From: Piper betle
Lineage: Eukaryota; Streptophyta; Magnoliopsida; Piperales; Piperaceae
Direction of reading: 5' to 3'
Length of the DNA stretch: 64,000 nucleotides
NCBI GenBank assembly: GCA_033002965.1
Contig: JAURVB010000054.1
Coordinates: 1-64,000 of the forward strand
The notes beneath the pieces were generated by a model. The model was not told the origin of the DNA. It made no database searches and worked only from the letters and a program-made list of their open reading frames with translations. Shown one piece after another: positions 45,053-56,900 of the stretch (the stretch's first letter is position 1; each line of letters starts with the position of its first letter). A program made the translations under genes and the position numbers.

Positions 45053-46642
45053 GGGAAAACAACCACTTGCCCTTCCACCAATATACCAAAATTATCCTCG
45101 TTATGAAAATCTTCCAGAAGATCCCTCTCCTGAGCAAACTGCTCGTTCTTATAAAAATTTAAGCCCTTATATCTCCAAACCACACCCATTACATGTATGT
45201 TTCCTTGATATTCCACTTACTGAACTCAATGAGGAAGACCCATCCAGCATTGCTACACAAGTATTACCACACCTTTCTCATTATCCTGTTCAATCCAGAA
45301 AAACAAGATATTATTTTGAACAAATACTTTTGGAAACCCATTCAGTAGAAATCTCTCAATAAATTTCAAGGAAATCTTTTGGCTCATCAAGTTGTTTATC
45401 CGGAACAATTTGAAACTTCTATTGTATATAGTAAACTCCTTATTGAAAGAGTTTTATCCATACAAGAATATGAAAATCCTAATGCTATCAGAAGACTTTC
45501 TGATAAAAATATTCCTGGTATGCCTTTGGATTATAATTATTGGGATTATTTGCAGGCGTTTGATAGAGTCTTGCTATACAAAAATACCTTTGGACAGCAT
45601 TCTTGGTTTATTCATATAGACCTTCCTAAAATGACTCCTTTTCCTTCATGGTTTACTCAATGGCTATATGACTTTGGTCCTCTACTTGAATATTTGCCTC
45701 CATATGTAAAGAAAAATATATATTATTTAAAGAAAGATGTCATCCAGGTCTTGGATATAGTTTTTCCAGTTTCTCACTTATTATCAGATCCCTTGGATAA
45801 TGTCTTGGTCATTTTGCTTTCATCCTATACATTTTCCTGAATGTGAAGTGTCTTCTCTGGCCCAGAAAATATTCTGTCGATGGTGGGATAAGTTTCAATC
45901 GCCTTTTTCTTTTACTGGGCTTCATATTATTAATCAAAAAGTCTTTCTAATGAACTACTTTCCAAATCAAAACTTCTTGTTATAGTTTCATCAGAGTTTA
46001 CAACAGTAGCCTCTCCTTCTACTTCTACAGAAAGTCAGTCTACTCCATTGGTGTCTCAGTTTACTCTATTGGTGTCTCCTTCTCTTTCTATTCCCAAAAA
46101 GGATTCTACAGTGAACCCACTATCACTGCCTCCTAAAGTTTATTTTCATTATTTACAGGTTACAATGAATAATCCAACGATGGAAGATGAAGAAGCAATT
46201 AAAATTGCTTATACTCTGCATGTGTATGGAAATCCTTCATCCACACCTCAATATGAAATTCCTCTGTCACCACAAAATTACAAATGAATAAATAAATACT
46301 GCAATGCATATCCTTTCCTCACCAAAACAAGAAATGAGTACTCTTGGAAATTTTGCTCAAAGTCCCATCAATACTCAGGATTTACATTGCACAAAATGTG
46401 GGAAAACTGGACATATAATAGAAACATGTTCCCTTACTTGTTTTTGCTGTGGAAAAGTAGAACATCTTACGAAGGATTGTCCAGAAAAGGGAAAAGCTCC
46501 ATCTCCAATTCAAGTTGGAAATATTGCGAACTCAAAACAGTCAGATACTGAAAAGGTTGAGTTACTTTCATCAGAAACTACTAGTGAAAGACATGAAAGA
46601 ATGAAGCTACTCAAAGCTATTTTTACTCCAAAATCAGAATAG
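45045..46642 (+). pseudogene. Pararetroviral downstream ORF ending in two zinc knuckles
   Basis: Starts at ATG 45045, overlapping the polyprotein stop by 8 nt (ATGGATAA), a layout compatible with termination-reinitiation. It is open to 45362, then continues in other frames: 45365-45840, about 45800-45985, 46048-46287 and 46304-46642. So at least three or four breaks occurred. The body includes WDYLQAFDRVLLYKNTFGQ and FCRWWDKFQSPF. The last part carries two CCHC knuckles, CTKCGKTGHIIETC and CFCCGKVEHLTKDC. The order in the different frames is collinear, so I read it as one former protein of roughly 530 residues. I do not know its function; the knuckles suggest nucleic-acid binding. Confidence 0.65.
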
Positions 46643-46654
46643 TAAATACGTTGG

Positions 46655-46960
46655 ATAAGGTATACGTCACTGTATCCATCATACCGCCGCCATACGTCAT
46701 CATTAACGTCATCTTATCTACCATCTGTAATGTCATCTCTACATGCCACGTAAGTGCAATCCGACCATGTCAGCATAAATATGCCACGTCAAGATCTTAT
46801 CTGACACGTCAATAGGTAGTCGGTCACTGATCACCTACATAGCCGATCATCAATAAATTTCTATAAATAGCATCTCTCTGTTACGTTGAGAAGAAAGTCA
46901 AAGGAGGTCAGAGTGAGAAGTGTGCTTGAAGTGGGTGATTGTAAGCAAATAAGAGACAGA
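46655..46960 (+). promoter_or_regulatory. Pararetroviral intergenic region with TATA box and repeated ACGTCA motifs
   Basis: Five ACGTCA copies (46664, 46694, 46706, 46786, 46806) plus related CACGTAAG lie upstream of a TATAAATA box at 46862-46869. ACGTCA/TGACGT is the core bound by TGA-class bZIP factors in the as-1 element of caulimovirus promoters. Transcription would begin about 30 nt downstream, near 46895. The leader (gagtgagaagtgtgcttg...) runs toward the junction near 47040. I did not find a tRNA-Met primer site here. Confidence 0.65.
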
Positions 46961-47039
46961 TAAGATGACTAATCATTTTTTCAAGAGGAACATAAGAGAG
47001 AGCTTCAATATTTCAATATTTAATATTTCCTACGGGAGG

Positions 47040-47460
47040 ATATTTACTTGTAATAAGTTTGCCATCTAAAGTTTCCCAAGTTCTTGATTCTTTAAAAACA
47101 TTAATTTTTTCTTTAATTTTAAACCAGTGTACAAAAGAAATTTCAGTTTCCATATTTATGATAAAATTGTAATATTCTTTTTTATTTTTTCTAATTGCTA
47201 TGTGTTATGAGTTTTGAAATACCAGTTCTGAAATTTTTATGTTTTTCAAGCATAAATTCTTTTGAACATTTTTCCTTGTCTGGTATAAAATTTAAAACAT
47301 TTATTTTTAAATTCATATATGAAAGTGTAGGTTCATCATCCATATAAATTCCATGAGGAATTTGATTTTCAGATATAAAATTCCTTTAATGTTTGAAGAA
47401 GAAGGACCTTCTTCAGAACTATGTCTTGAAGAAATACTAGCTCTAGAAGAGATACTTGGA
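47040..47460 (-). pseudogene. Inverted pararetroviral movement-protein-like fragment
   Basis: Read on the minus strand in two frames: first IPHGIYMDDEPTLSYMNLKI and EFMLEKHKNFRTGISKL, then, after a stop and frame change near 47180, FVHWFKIKEKINVF and ESRTWETLDGKLITSKYPPV. The composition (A-rich, Lys-rich) is that of the neighbouring virus genes. The place of such a segment in related viruses is at the N-terminus of the polyprotein, which is missing from the plus-strand copy. The movement-protein assignment is an inference. Confidence 0.5.
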
Positions 47461-47461
47461 C

Positions 47462-47463
<2 letters not shown>

Positions 47464-47494
<31 letters not shown>
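47464..47494. repeat. (TA)n microsatellite
   Basis: TA tract between the inverted viral fragment and element X. Confidence 0.95.
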
Positions 47495-47496
<2 letters not shown>

Positions 47497-47549
47497 CCGA
47501 ATAAAAGTTAAAAGTAAACAAATAAAATAACGAACCGTATATATATATA

Positions 47550-50182
47550 GTCGTGCTGTCATGCGCTGCCTTGTTTTGCAGCATATGCAGCGTTGGTTTG
47601 AATTTGGGCCGTTGGATCAAAATCCAACGGCCTAGATCTATTTTAAGATTTTCACCCCTCCCCATTTTCTCCTGCGCCGCCTCCTTCCTACCCCCGTCGT
47701 ATTCCGCTGCCCCCAGCCCTGCCCCGCCCCACCCTCACCCCTCCCGGCCCCGCCCTCCCGGCCCTGGGCCGCCTGCAACAGTGGTCCCCAACTGCCCTAG
47801 CTGCAGCCGCGGCGCCCCTGGGCCGCCACCTTCCGCCCTTGCCCCCACCCGTAGTCCCAGACCCCTCCTCCCCCGCCCGGGTGAGCAGCTGCTCCCCGCC
47901 CCGCCCAGTGCCGAGCACCCCCCTGCCCTCCTAGCAACCGCGGCCCTCCCCGCACCACAGCCCACCACGTCCCCCGCCCCTCGCCAACAACTGCGGCCCC
48001 ACCCCACGCTGCAGCCCACCCTCACCCCCGCCAGCAACTGTGGCCCCACCCCCACGCCGCAGCCCGCGCCCACTCGCGCCCCCCCCCCCCCCGCCCCTCC
48101 TAGCAACCGCGGCTCCACCCCGCCCCTGCCAACAATGCGCCCACCCCCACGCCGCAGCCCACCCCCTCCTCGCCCCCGCCAGCAACGGTGGCCCCACCCC
48201 CACGCCGTAGCCCACGCCCCCACTCGCGCACCCCTCCCTAGCCCCGCGGGCAGCTCGGCGGTGGGGTGGGCGACATGTGCAAAACCAAACAGGGGGAAGA
48301 AACAGGGAGGTAGTTTTGTAATAAAAATTTGACTCTATTCCGACCCAAGTAAGTTTTTATTACGAAATAAATATTAAAAAAAATAAAATAATTTTGTAAT
48401 AAAACTTTACTCGGTCCTGAATCAAGTTAATATTACAAAATAATTTTCTAGAAAAATAAAATAATTTCATCATAAAAACTTGACTCAATTTAATATTACG
48501 AAATAAATTTTTTTAAAAATAAAATAATTTCATAATAAAAAATTGACTTGATCTGATGCGACTCGAGTCAATATTAGGAAACAATTTTTTTAAAAAATAA
48601 AATATTTTCATAATAAGAACTTGACTCGATACCGTGTGACTCGAATCAATATTACGAAATACCGCGTAAGAGAGTCGTGAGCGAGTTTAATTTTTATTAT
48701 AAAATTATTTTATTTTAAAAAAAATTATGTTGTAATATTGATCACGAGTTGAGAGAGTGTATTGTTTTTATTTTATGGCATTTTATTTTTAATATTTTTT
48801 CAACAAATAAAATAAAACATTGTTTAATAAAATAAAATACTATAAAAATATTATGAAATATAACTCAAAAAATATAAAAATATATAGTAAAATACCAAAA
48901 ATAAAATAATCAAGTTCTAATAGATTATTTTATTTTATAGTATTTTATTCTATTTATTGGATATTTTTATTACAAAATTATTATATTTTTTAAAATCTAT
49001 TTCGTAATATTAACCCGATTCAGGATCAAGCCACGTTTTTATTACGAAATTATTTTATTTTTTTAAATTTATTTCGTAATATTAATTCGGGGAGGATCTA
49101 GTCAAGTTTTTAAATTTATTTCTTAATAAAACTTGACTCGATCTGGCTCAAATCAATACTATGAAAAATTAATTGATTTCTTAAGTTCGGCGTGAGGGGA
49201 GGCGAAAAATTATTTTATTTTTTTAAAAATAATTTTGTAATAAAAACTTGACTTGAGTCAGGAATGAGTCAAGTTTTTATTACAAAAATTTTATTTTTAA
49301 TATTGATTCGAATAGGAGTGAGTCAAGTTTTTATTTTATAGTATTATATATTTAATTTTTTTTAAAATTTATTTTGTAGTATTAAATCAAAATGGGTATG
49401 TGTCAAATTTTTATTACGAAATTCCCATCACCCTGACATCCCCTGCGCGGGATTGAGTTAGGTTTTTATTATTAAAATATTTTATTTTTTAAAAAAACTA
49501 TTTAGTAATATTGACTTGAGTCAGGACTTAATCAAGTTATTATCACGAAATTATTTTATTTTTTAATATTTATTTCATAATAAAACTTGACTCGAGTCGG
49601 GAGTGGGTCAAATTTTATTACAAAACTACATTCCCCTGTTTATTTCCCCTCCCCCCCTACGGGCCGCCAGCGGCGAGGTCACCGGCGGTGGAGTGGCACC
49701 CGCGGTGGGGGCGGCAGGGGGACCGCGGCTTCGGGCAGGGGTAGGCGCAGGCCGCGGCGTCGGGCGGGGGTAGGAGCAAGGGTGGGCTGCAGCGCCGAGC
49801 AGGGCAGTGGGGGGCCGGGGCTCGCCCGGGAAGGTGTGGTCCGCGGCTCGCCCAGGCAGGTGTGGGCCGCGGCTCGCCCAGGCAGGGGGGTGAGGAGGAA
49901 ACGCGGCTGGGGGTGGAAGCGGGCAGCCCGGGGGGTGGGGGATGGGGCGCCATGGCTGCGGGCTGGGCGGTGGGGACCGCAGCTTCGGGCGGGGCTGAGG
50001 CCAGAGGGGCAAGGGTGGGGCGACGAAATTAGGCTGGGTGAAAGGCACCTGCAGGAGAAAACAAGGGAGGGTGGAAAAAAATGGAAAACATGTTTGGGCC
50101 GTTGGATTTTGATCCAACGGCCCAAGTTAAAATGCTGCCAATGTGTTGCATTTTGATGCAGCGCATGCGCAGCATTGGTGTG
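47550..50182. mobile_element. Non-coding TIR element X (~2.6 kb)
   Basis: The left end (47550-47632) and right end (50097-50182) are inverted repeats of about 80 bp. Each holds atgcgctgc-type palindromic sequence and a hairpin made of ggccgttggat and atccaacggcc (47607-47632; 50097-50122). Inside the left end is a C-rich block (47640-48250), inside the right end a G-rich block (49650-50060). Between lies an AT-rich core (48310-49630) of short repeats in both orientations built on 'cttgactcgagtc' and 'tttttattacgaaat'. Long frames in the GC blocks occur in several phases and are artefacts. No transposase was found. Superfamily unknown. Confidence 0.7.
48310..49630. repeat. Palindromic TTGACTCGAGTCA-type repeat array in X
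   Basis: Repeated units of about 80-100 bp combine gactcgagtc-like cores with 'aaaataaaataatttc' spacers. In the left half they read 'aaaacttgactcg', in the right half more often 'gagtcaagtttttatt', so the array tends to fold back on itself. Confidence 0.75.
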
Positions 50183-51489
50183 TGTGTGTATATATATATA
50201 TATATTGTGCATGTGATTATTATTATCAAGTAGTTTGAATTTTTATATAAATTTAGATTACTTATTATATAATGCACTTCTAATTAGACGAACTTTTTTC
50301 GTTAAAAGAACAAGAATATTTTTTAATACGATGGTTGAAAAATCAGGCCTAATTATTTCAAAAGAAAAAATAGAAATTATTTAAAATACTTTCATTATAG
50401 TCTGAGTTGTATTTAGTTATTTTTTAAAAAAATTTAGTTGGGCAAGCCTGACTGGCCCAAACAATGGTGGGTTAGATGTGGTCGCATTTGGCCAAGGTTA
50501 GGTTAGCTGCCCCCACAAATTTTAGTAGTCAGATTTGGCAACCCCAAGGCTTAACAAAGAGAGGATGCCCTGGAGCTAGGGCAATTGAATCTTAATAATG
50601 TACTATGGTAAATGTTTATTTTTTTATAATCTTAACTATAATATTTATTTTTAAAATATTTATATATTATTATTTATTAATTAGAATTCTATTCTACTTA
50701 GTTTAATTTTTTTAACTTAAAATATGGGTTAATTTTAGATGATTTAGATTTGCTACTTCTATTTATAGCAATAAAAGGAAAAAATTGTAATTTAATTTAA
50801 TTTTATGAACAGTAACTAATACTTTTATAAATAGGGGGAAAATTGATAATATTGTAAAATAGTTAGAGACCTGGTGGTGAACCTTAATTAAAAGACTTCT
50901 AGAGGAAGTTAATATTTTATATATATGTAATGCTTTAGGGTTATTAAGTGATGATTGCAACCGATTAATTGATAATGTGAAAATGCCACATCAAATAATA
51001 AAATTAAATAATAATAAATTTAATTAAAAACAAATAAATAATATAAAACAAAGACATATATCTAAATAAAAATTTGACATAAATAATAAAATATTTATTT
51101 CACTTAAGTTACCATAAGTCTAATTTTAGCACACATAAAAATATATTTTGTCTCTCATACAAGTTGAAAAACGAAATTGGATGGAAGTCGGATAAAATAG
51201 TAACTTATTTTATTTAATTATTATGTATTTTATTTTAACACATTTATTTTATTTTATGTATTAATTAATTTTAGTTGATTTAATAACAATTATTTTTATA
51301 TTCTAATGTGCAATTCGACATCCCGATTACAAGTTTGCCATGTAAACACTTGCAAATTTTTCACGTCATCACTTGATGTGTTAGTTTTGAGGGGGTTAAA
51401 TTATGTTTTTTTCAAAGGAGGGGAGGTTAAGTGATAAGTTGCCTTAGTCCCTAGGGAGCTAAGTATAGAGTTGCTACTTGAACGAACCA
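50183..51489. other. AT-rich spacer
   Basis: (GT)n/(TA)n tract at about 50179-50205, then AT-rich DNA without recognised genes. Confidence 0.5.
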
Positions 51490-51713
51490 GCTTGTGAGCA
51501 TTTAGTATTCGGCTCGGCTTAACTCGACTCGAAACTCGATATTTAAATGCTCGAGCTCGAACTTGACTCAAACTCGAATCTTACGAGCCGAGCTTGAGCA
51601 AGGTCATGTTCGACTAGACTTGACTCGGTTATAACTCGAACTCGACTCGTGGCTCGACTCGAACTCGAACTCGACTCGATAAAATAATATAATAATATAG
51701 TTTTTATATTATA

Positions 51714-51744
<31 letters not shown>

Positions 51745-52105
51745 ATATAATAATAAAGAAGTGAGATAGTTGAGATGATAAGTATTCATGTTAATGACCT
51801 CAAGGTTGTGGGTTCAATTCACATTGATTGCATTTTTTTAAGTGAGGGACTTTTGACTTTTAATCGACCCGGTTTCGAGTTCACGAATGAGCTCGGTTCG
51901 AGCTCGGAAAAATTAAACAGTTTAAGTGTATTCGAGCACGAGTAGAGCTCGAACACATAAAAGATATTCGAGTCGAACTTGAGCATGTATGTTCAAAACT
52001 CATTCGATCTCAAATCGAATTCGAACGAGCTTCGAACTATTCGAGCCGAGTTTAAACACAAGTTGAGTTTGACTCGCTCGCTCGATTAGCACCCCTAGCT
52101 AAGTA
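51490..52105. mobile_element. TCGA-rich non-autonomous element (hAT-MITE-like)
   Basis: Both ends are dense in gctcg/cgagc words in opposite orientation (left 'cggctcggcttaactcgac', right 'gactcgctcgctcgattag' followed by 'cacccctag'). An end of the type ctaggggtgctaatcgag is common in plant hAT MITEs. The left terminus has diverged and the border is approximate. A (TA)n(CA)n tract (51714-51744) and a tRNA-like stretch lie in the middle. Confidence 0.5.
51755..51830 (+). mobile_element. Possible tRNA-derived SINE head
   Basis: The stretch has an A-box-like 'tagttgagatgataag' (51768-51783) and a B-box-like 'gggttcaattc' (51810-51820), spaced about 30 nt apart as in tRNA-derived SINEs. It is flanked by microsatellite. 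Diverged and unconfirmed. Confidence 0.35.
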
Positions 52106-52223
52106 ATGAATTAACTTATTACTAGAGGGCTAAATGATATTTGATTTTTCTTTTTATCAAAACACAATGGTAGGTTCTTTTTAGCCAACACTTTTTTGGG
52201 GGGTAATATCAGCACCTTGGGTG

Positions 52224-52273
<50 letters not shown>

Positions 52274-53976
52274 TTTTTTAGCACTCCTGATAAAAAACTT
52301 TGTTATTATAAAAAATGCAACAATTGGCAGAATAACAATAGTTAATGAATGGGAAAACACACACATATAATGAAATGCATAGATTAAACAACGGAAAACC
52401 TACGCTTCCAAGATCCAATCCAAGCTTCCACTGTAATCAAGACATTATAACACTCTTACAAACAACCACCTAGCATTATATATATACACACAAACACACA
52501 TATATCTATATATATAATTTATATTATGTAACTAAAAAGCTATATGATTTTAGTATATATTGCTCTTTTGATACTTAAAATTGATAAATACATGATTTAT
52601 ATTACTAAAAATATTCATGTAGCTAATCTAAACAAAAAATGATATGTTCCGATAATTGTTATAACATGATTCGGAGAGTTAATTACTAAATCAGTAAATA
52701 TGGAGTCATCCATGGAGTTTGATTTGGAAAACCAAGGAAATAAGCCGATTCATAGAGTTTTTAAGTAAAATAAAGTTTTAAAACTATTCATAAAACTCAT
52801 GTGGGTTAAGGTGACGCTTCTTGAGATTTGATGATCTTAAGTTGTAGAGGATAATTCTTCTCCATTTGTGAGAAATAGATCGAATAATGTAAAAAAATTA
52901 CTTATAACATACATAATAGAATCCACTTTATACAAACATAATTAAGATCAAACACACTCAGTACTATAAAGGCAATATGACACGTACATTTATTCTTTTA
53001 CATCACATTTTTCTATTTTAACACACACAACTTAATATTGTGAGTGAGGATTCAATTCTTAACTTCTTATACATAGTGGTACTCACGGCCAACAACTGCA
53101 TGCAATCTCGGCCTTCAATTATTTTGACATTATATTTTGATGATTGATTTCATCACACTTTAGATACTCCCATGCAAACCTCATGTTTTAGCATCCAAAC
53201 ATGGGGTGCACAAACCCTAATTTTGTGCCGATGATTCGTTAGCAAGTAGCTAATGGCCAAAATCAAAGACAACATATGAGATTGGTTCTCTGAATCTCAT
53301 ATGATCCCAATTGGCTTCAAGTTAACATGTTGAGCTTATTTGGTCCACAACAAGATGTTCATATTTAGGTGCACATCACCCATCGAATTCACATGATTTG
53401 TCAAGCTGCATGTGAACCTTTCCTCGTGATATGTTTCGTCTCTTCGCTACGTACCACACAACACACTATTGCTTTTTCATGCATTTTCGTGAACATCCAA
53501 TTTCATGCATGTGATTGTGAAAAATAAAAGTTTTGTTCTTGAGCAATCTTGTAGTTTGCCTTTCTCTCAAAGCTTCTTTGATGAGTTTCATTGAATTTTC
53601 TACGATCATTTGCCAACTTTTGATATATGATATGATCGCATATTGCATGTCTACGTACGATGTCAACCATTTATTTTTATATATAGCATATTTAGATAGA
53701 AAATTTATTACCTCAAATTCGGGCTCGACTAAATTAATCAGTATTAATGAGTGGAGCAAAGTATTAATGTGACGCAATTAATCCAAGTTAACTCACAGTC
53801 ATTTATATTGTTTTTTTACTGGCACCAATATATCTGTCATTATGAATACACTTGAGATCGATATTAATCATATGAATTAAACAATGCCTATAAATCTTGA
53901 TTCATTACATTAGTTATATATAAAAAATATAAGAATATCATGTGTGCTTATATATATATATATATATATATATACC
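52106..53976. other. AT-rich spacer with two (TA)n tracts
   Basis: (TA)n at 52229-52268 and 53948-53974. No gene recognised; the minus-strand frame at 53466-53777 matches nothing I know. Confidence 0.5.
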
Positions 53977-56900
53977 CAAATGCTACTATGCGCTGCATCA
54001 AAATGCAGCGCATAGGCAGCATTTTTAATATAGACCGTTGGATCAAAATCCAACGGCCCAAATCTTTTCTACCCTTTCTTCCCCCTCCCCTGTTTTCTCA
54101 TGCGCGGGCTGCCTTCCCCACCCCCTGCCGGATTCCGTCGCCCCCACCCCGCCCCGCCCCCCCCAACCCCTGCCCACACGCGCAAGGGATGTCGGGGGTG
54201 ATGGTAATTTTGTAATAAAAATTTGACTTACTCCCAACTAGAGTCAATATTTAGAAATAAATTTTTAAAAATAACATAAAATAAATTTATAATAAAAACA
54301 TGATTCGCTCTAGAATCGAGTCAATATTATGAAATAAAATTTAAAAAATTTTAAAAATAAAAAAAACCATAAAATAAAAACTTGACTCATTCTCGACTCG
54401 AGTCAATATTACAAAATAAAATTAAAAATAAAATAAAATAATTTCGAAATAAAAACTTGACTCTCTCCCTACTCGAATAAATATTATGAAATAAAATTTT
54501 AAAAAATATAAAAATAATTTCTTAATAAAAACTTGACTCCCTCCTGACTCGATTTAATATTACAAAATAAAATTTAAAAAATTAAAAATAAAATACCATA
54601 AAATAAAAACTTGATTTGCTCTCAACTTGAGTCAATATTACAAAATAAAATTTATTTCATAATATTGACTCGAGTTGGGAGAGAATCAAGTTTTATTTCG
54701 AAATTATTTTATTTTATTTTAAATTATATTTTGTAATATTGACTCGAGTCGGGAATGAGTTAAGTTTTTATTTGATGGTATTTTATTTTTAAAATTTATT
54801 TCATTATATTGAATTGAGTCAATTTATTATTAAGAAATTATTTTTAGATTTTTTAAATTTTATTTTATAATATTGACTCGAGTCGGGAGTAAGTCAAGTT
54901 TTTATTATAAAATTATTTTATTTTATTTTTAAAAATTTATTTTCTAATATTGACTCGAGTCGGGAGCGAGTCAAGTTTTGTTATGAAATTGGCATCACCC
55001 TCCGCCCCCCTCCTCCTCCTCTGTTTTTGCCGCTCCACCCCGACTGCCGGCGACCTCGCCGCCGCCGTCACCTGCATCACCACGGATCCACCCCTCTTTC
55101 CCTTCCTTTCCCTCTTTCTCTTTCCCTTACCCTGTTGCTGGCTCCCTGTTCTGTTTTGTGAGCACTGTCGGAAGGTCGCGCGGGGGGGTGGTGCGACTGG
55201 GGGGAGGCAAAAATGCGCCGGGTGGGGCAGAGCTACAGGGGGAATATGGACGGGGGTGGTGGGGGACGGCGGCTGCAAGGGGGACTTGGTCGGGGTAGGG
55301 CCGAGGGATAGGCGGCACCGAGTGTAAAACCCACGATTCGAGTTAGGGTTTTATATTCAGAACCGGTCGAGTCGACCGTTATTTTTTGAATTGAGTCAGT
55401 TTCAGGACACGTGTACCGAGCCGATGCCAGTCGCGTGTATGAGCTATGAGGGTCATGCGTACCCAAGTATATGATGATAACGTCATGAACACAGCAGAAC
55501 AGAATGAGTTATCAGATATATGAGAGTATGCCAGTTCATTTTTTTTTATTATGATATATAATGGATCGTAGAATTAGTTTTAAGCCGTTTACCGCGTTAG
55601 GACGCGTTACAGGCATTTTGGGTGGGTTGATAGTTCTAGAGCATATCATTATGATTTTTTTTGATGTTGTTTGATTTTACGGGATTTTTCCCGATTTTTA
55701 TGAATTTTTTTAGGATTTAATACGACCTAGTTATTATACTTGACTCGAGCCGGAGACGAGTCAAGTCTTAATTACAAGTTTGCCACCCAACCTTTCTTCT
55801 CCACGACGACCTTTTCTCCCCACGCCCAAACCCTCGTGCCGCGCCGCCCCTGTTCGCGCGCCACCGCCGCCGCTGTCGGCGCCGCCCGGCCGTCGACCGA
55901 CGCCACCCAGCTCGGCGACGACGTCGCCCTGCCGCCCCGACCAGGCCCGGCCACCATCGGGCCGCCGCGACGCCGGAATCGCCACGCCTAGCGCCGCGGC
56001 TGCGTTTGGTCGCGTCGCCGATCCTGCCGCCGGCGACCGTCGCAGCCGTCATCCAGTGGTCGCCTCAGCACCACCGACCACCCAGCGACCCTCCTCGACT
56101 GGAACGGAGGCCGTCGCCGCCGTGGCCGGCCGGATCTAGCGACCCATCGCCGCCGGCTCTGTTTTGCCATTTTCCGGCGAGCCGCCACCTCCATTGGCCA
56201 CGCTGATGTCATAGATGAGTCGGGCTCGCCGAGCCGGTTCCGAGGGTACCCAACACGACCCCTTTTCGACCAGTAGACGCCGCCGGCGATTGTCGCCGGA
56301 AAACCACCGGAAGTCGCCGGAAAACCGCCGGAAAAATCGGAATTTCTGGGATTCGCCGGAATTCACCGGATCTTCCGCGGGGCTCACCCAGTGGAGCCCG
56401 ATCGAGCTTCGGACGCCGAGGAGCGCCGAATTCGAGCTCCGAGACGCGCGACGGAACCCTAGCCGTCGCCGATTGCCGACGACGTGAGGTATAATTACCT
56501 CCGATTGATTTCTTTAAAATTGATTATGATTGTTAGTATAACATGCTAAAATTGAATAATTGTCATGATAAATGTATGAGTATGAGTGTAGTGATGATTG
56601 CATGATGCAATTAATTGAGAATGAATAGTGAGTGATTTAATGAGGTAGATCGAGTTGAGCATGATAATCGTGTATGATGTAACTTAGGAAAAATACAGTA
56701 AAATTGGTATGAATAGGACGAGTTAGGATTATTTACTTTTATGATTATTTGATTGGTCATTGTGATGGATGATGATGGTGTTGTGTGTGATTCATTGATT
56801 TTGATGCATCATGTAGTTAGTGGGCGTTAGTATTTAGTTTTGATGTGTAGGTACGGAGTAGGAGCTCGCCGCCTAGGCGCGATGACACGCTTGGAGCTTC

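Larger units (their letters stand above)
42107..47460 (+). mobile_element. Endogenous pararetrovirus (Caulimoviridae), rearranged copy
   Basis: Order on the plus strand: capsid C-terminus and zinc knuckle, coiled-coil linker, aspartic protease, reverse transcriptase, RNase H, a second ORF, then an intergenic region with a promoter. A movement-protein-like piece follows on the minus strand. The coding parts are AT-rich and A-rich, unlike the flanks, as in plant pararetroviruses. No integrase is present, which with the gene order separates it from Ty3/Gypsy elements. The single polyprotein plus a downstream ORF recalls florendovirus- or petuvirus-like lineages; the genus is not determined. Frame breaks throughout show it is inactive. 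Confidence 0.85.

Noticed and set aside
42107..47460. Ty3/Gypsy retrotransposon
   Set aside because: No integrase or LTRs; gene order and the ORF-intergenic layout fit a pararetrovirus.
47553..48332. 259-codon proline-rich frame
   Set aside because: Simple C-rich repeat in element X; the other strand is open too. No conserved motif.
49587..50156. Gly/Arg-rich frames in both strands
   Set aside because: G-rich shoulder of element X, mirror of the C-rich block at the other end.
55740..56487. Overlapping GC-rich frames on both strands
   Set aside because: Inside solo LTR A; not conserved in copy B, no known domain.
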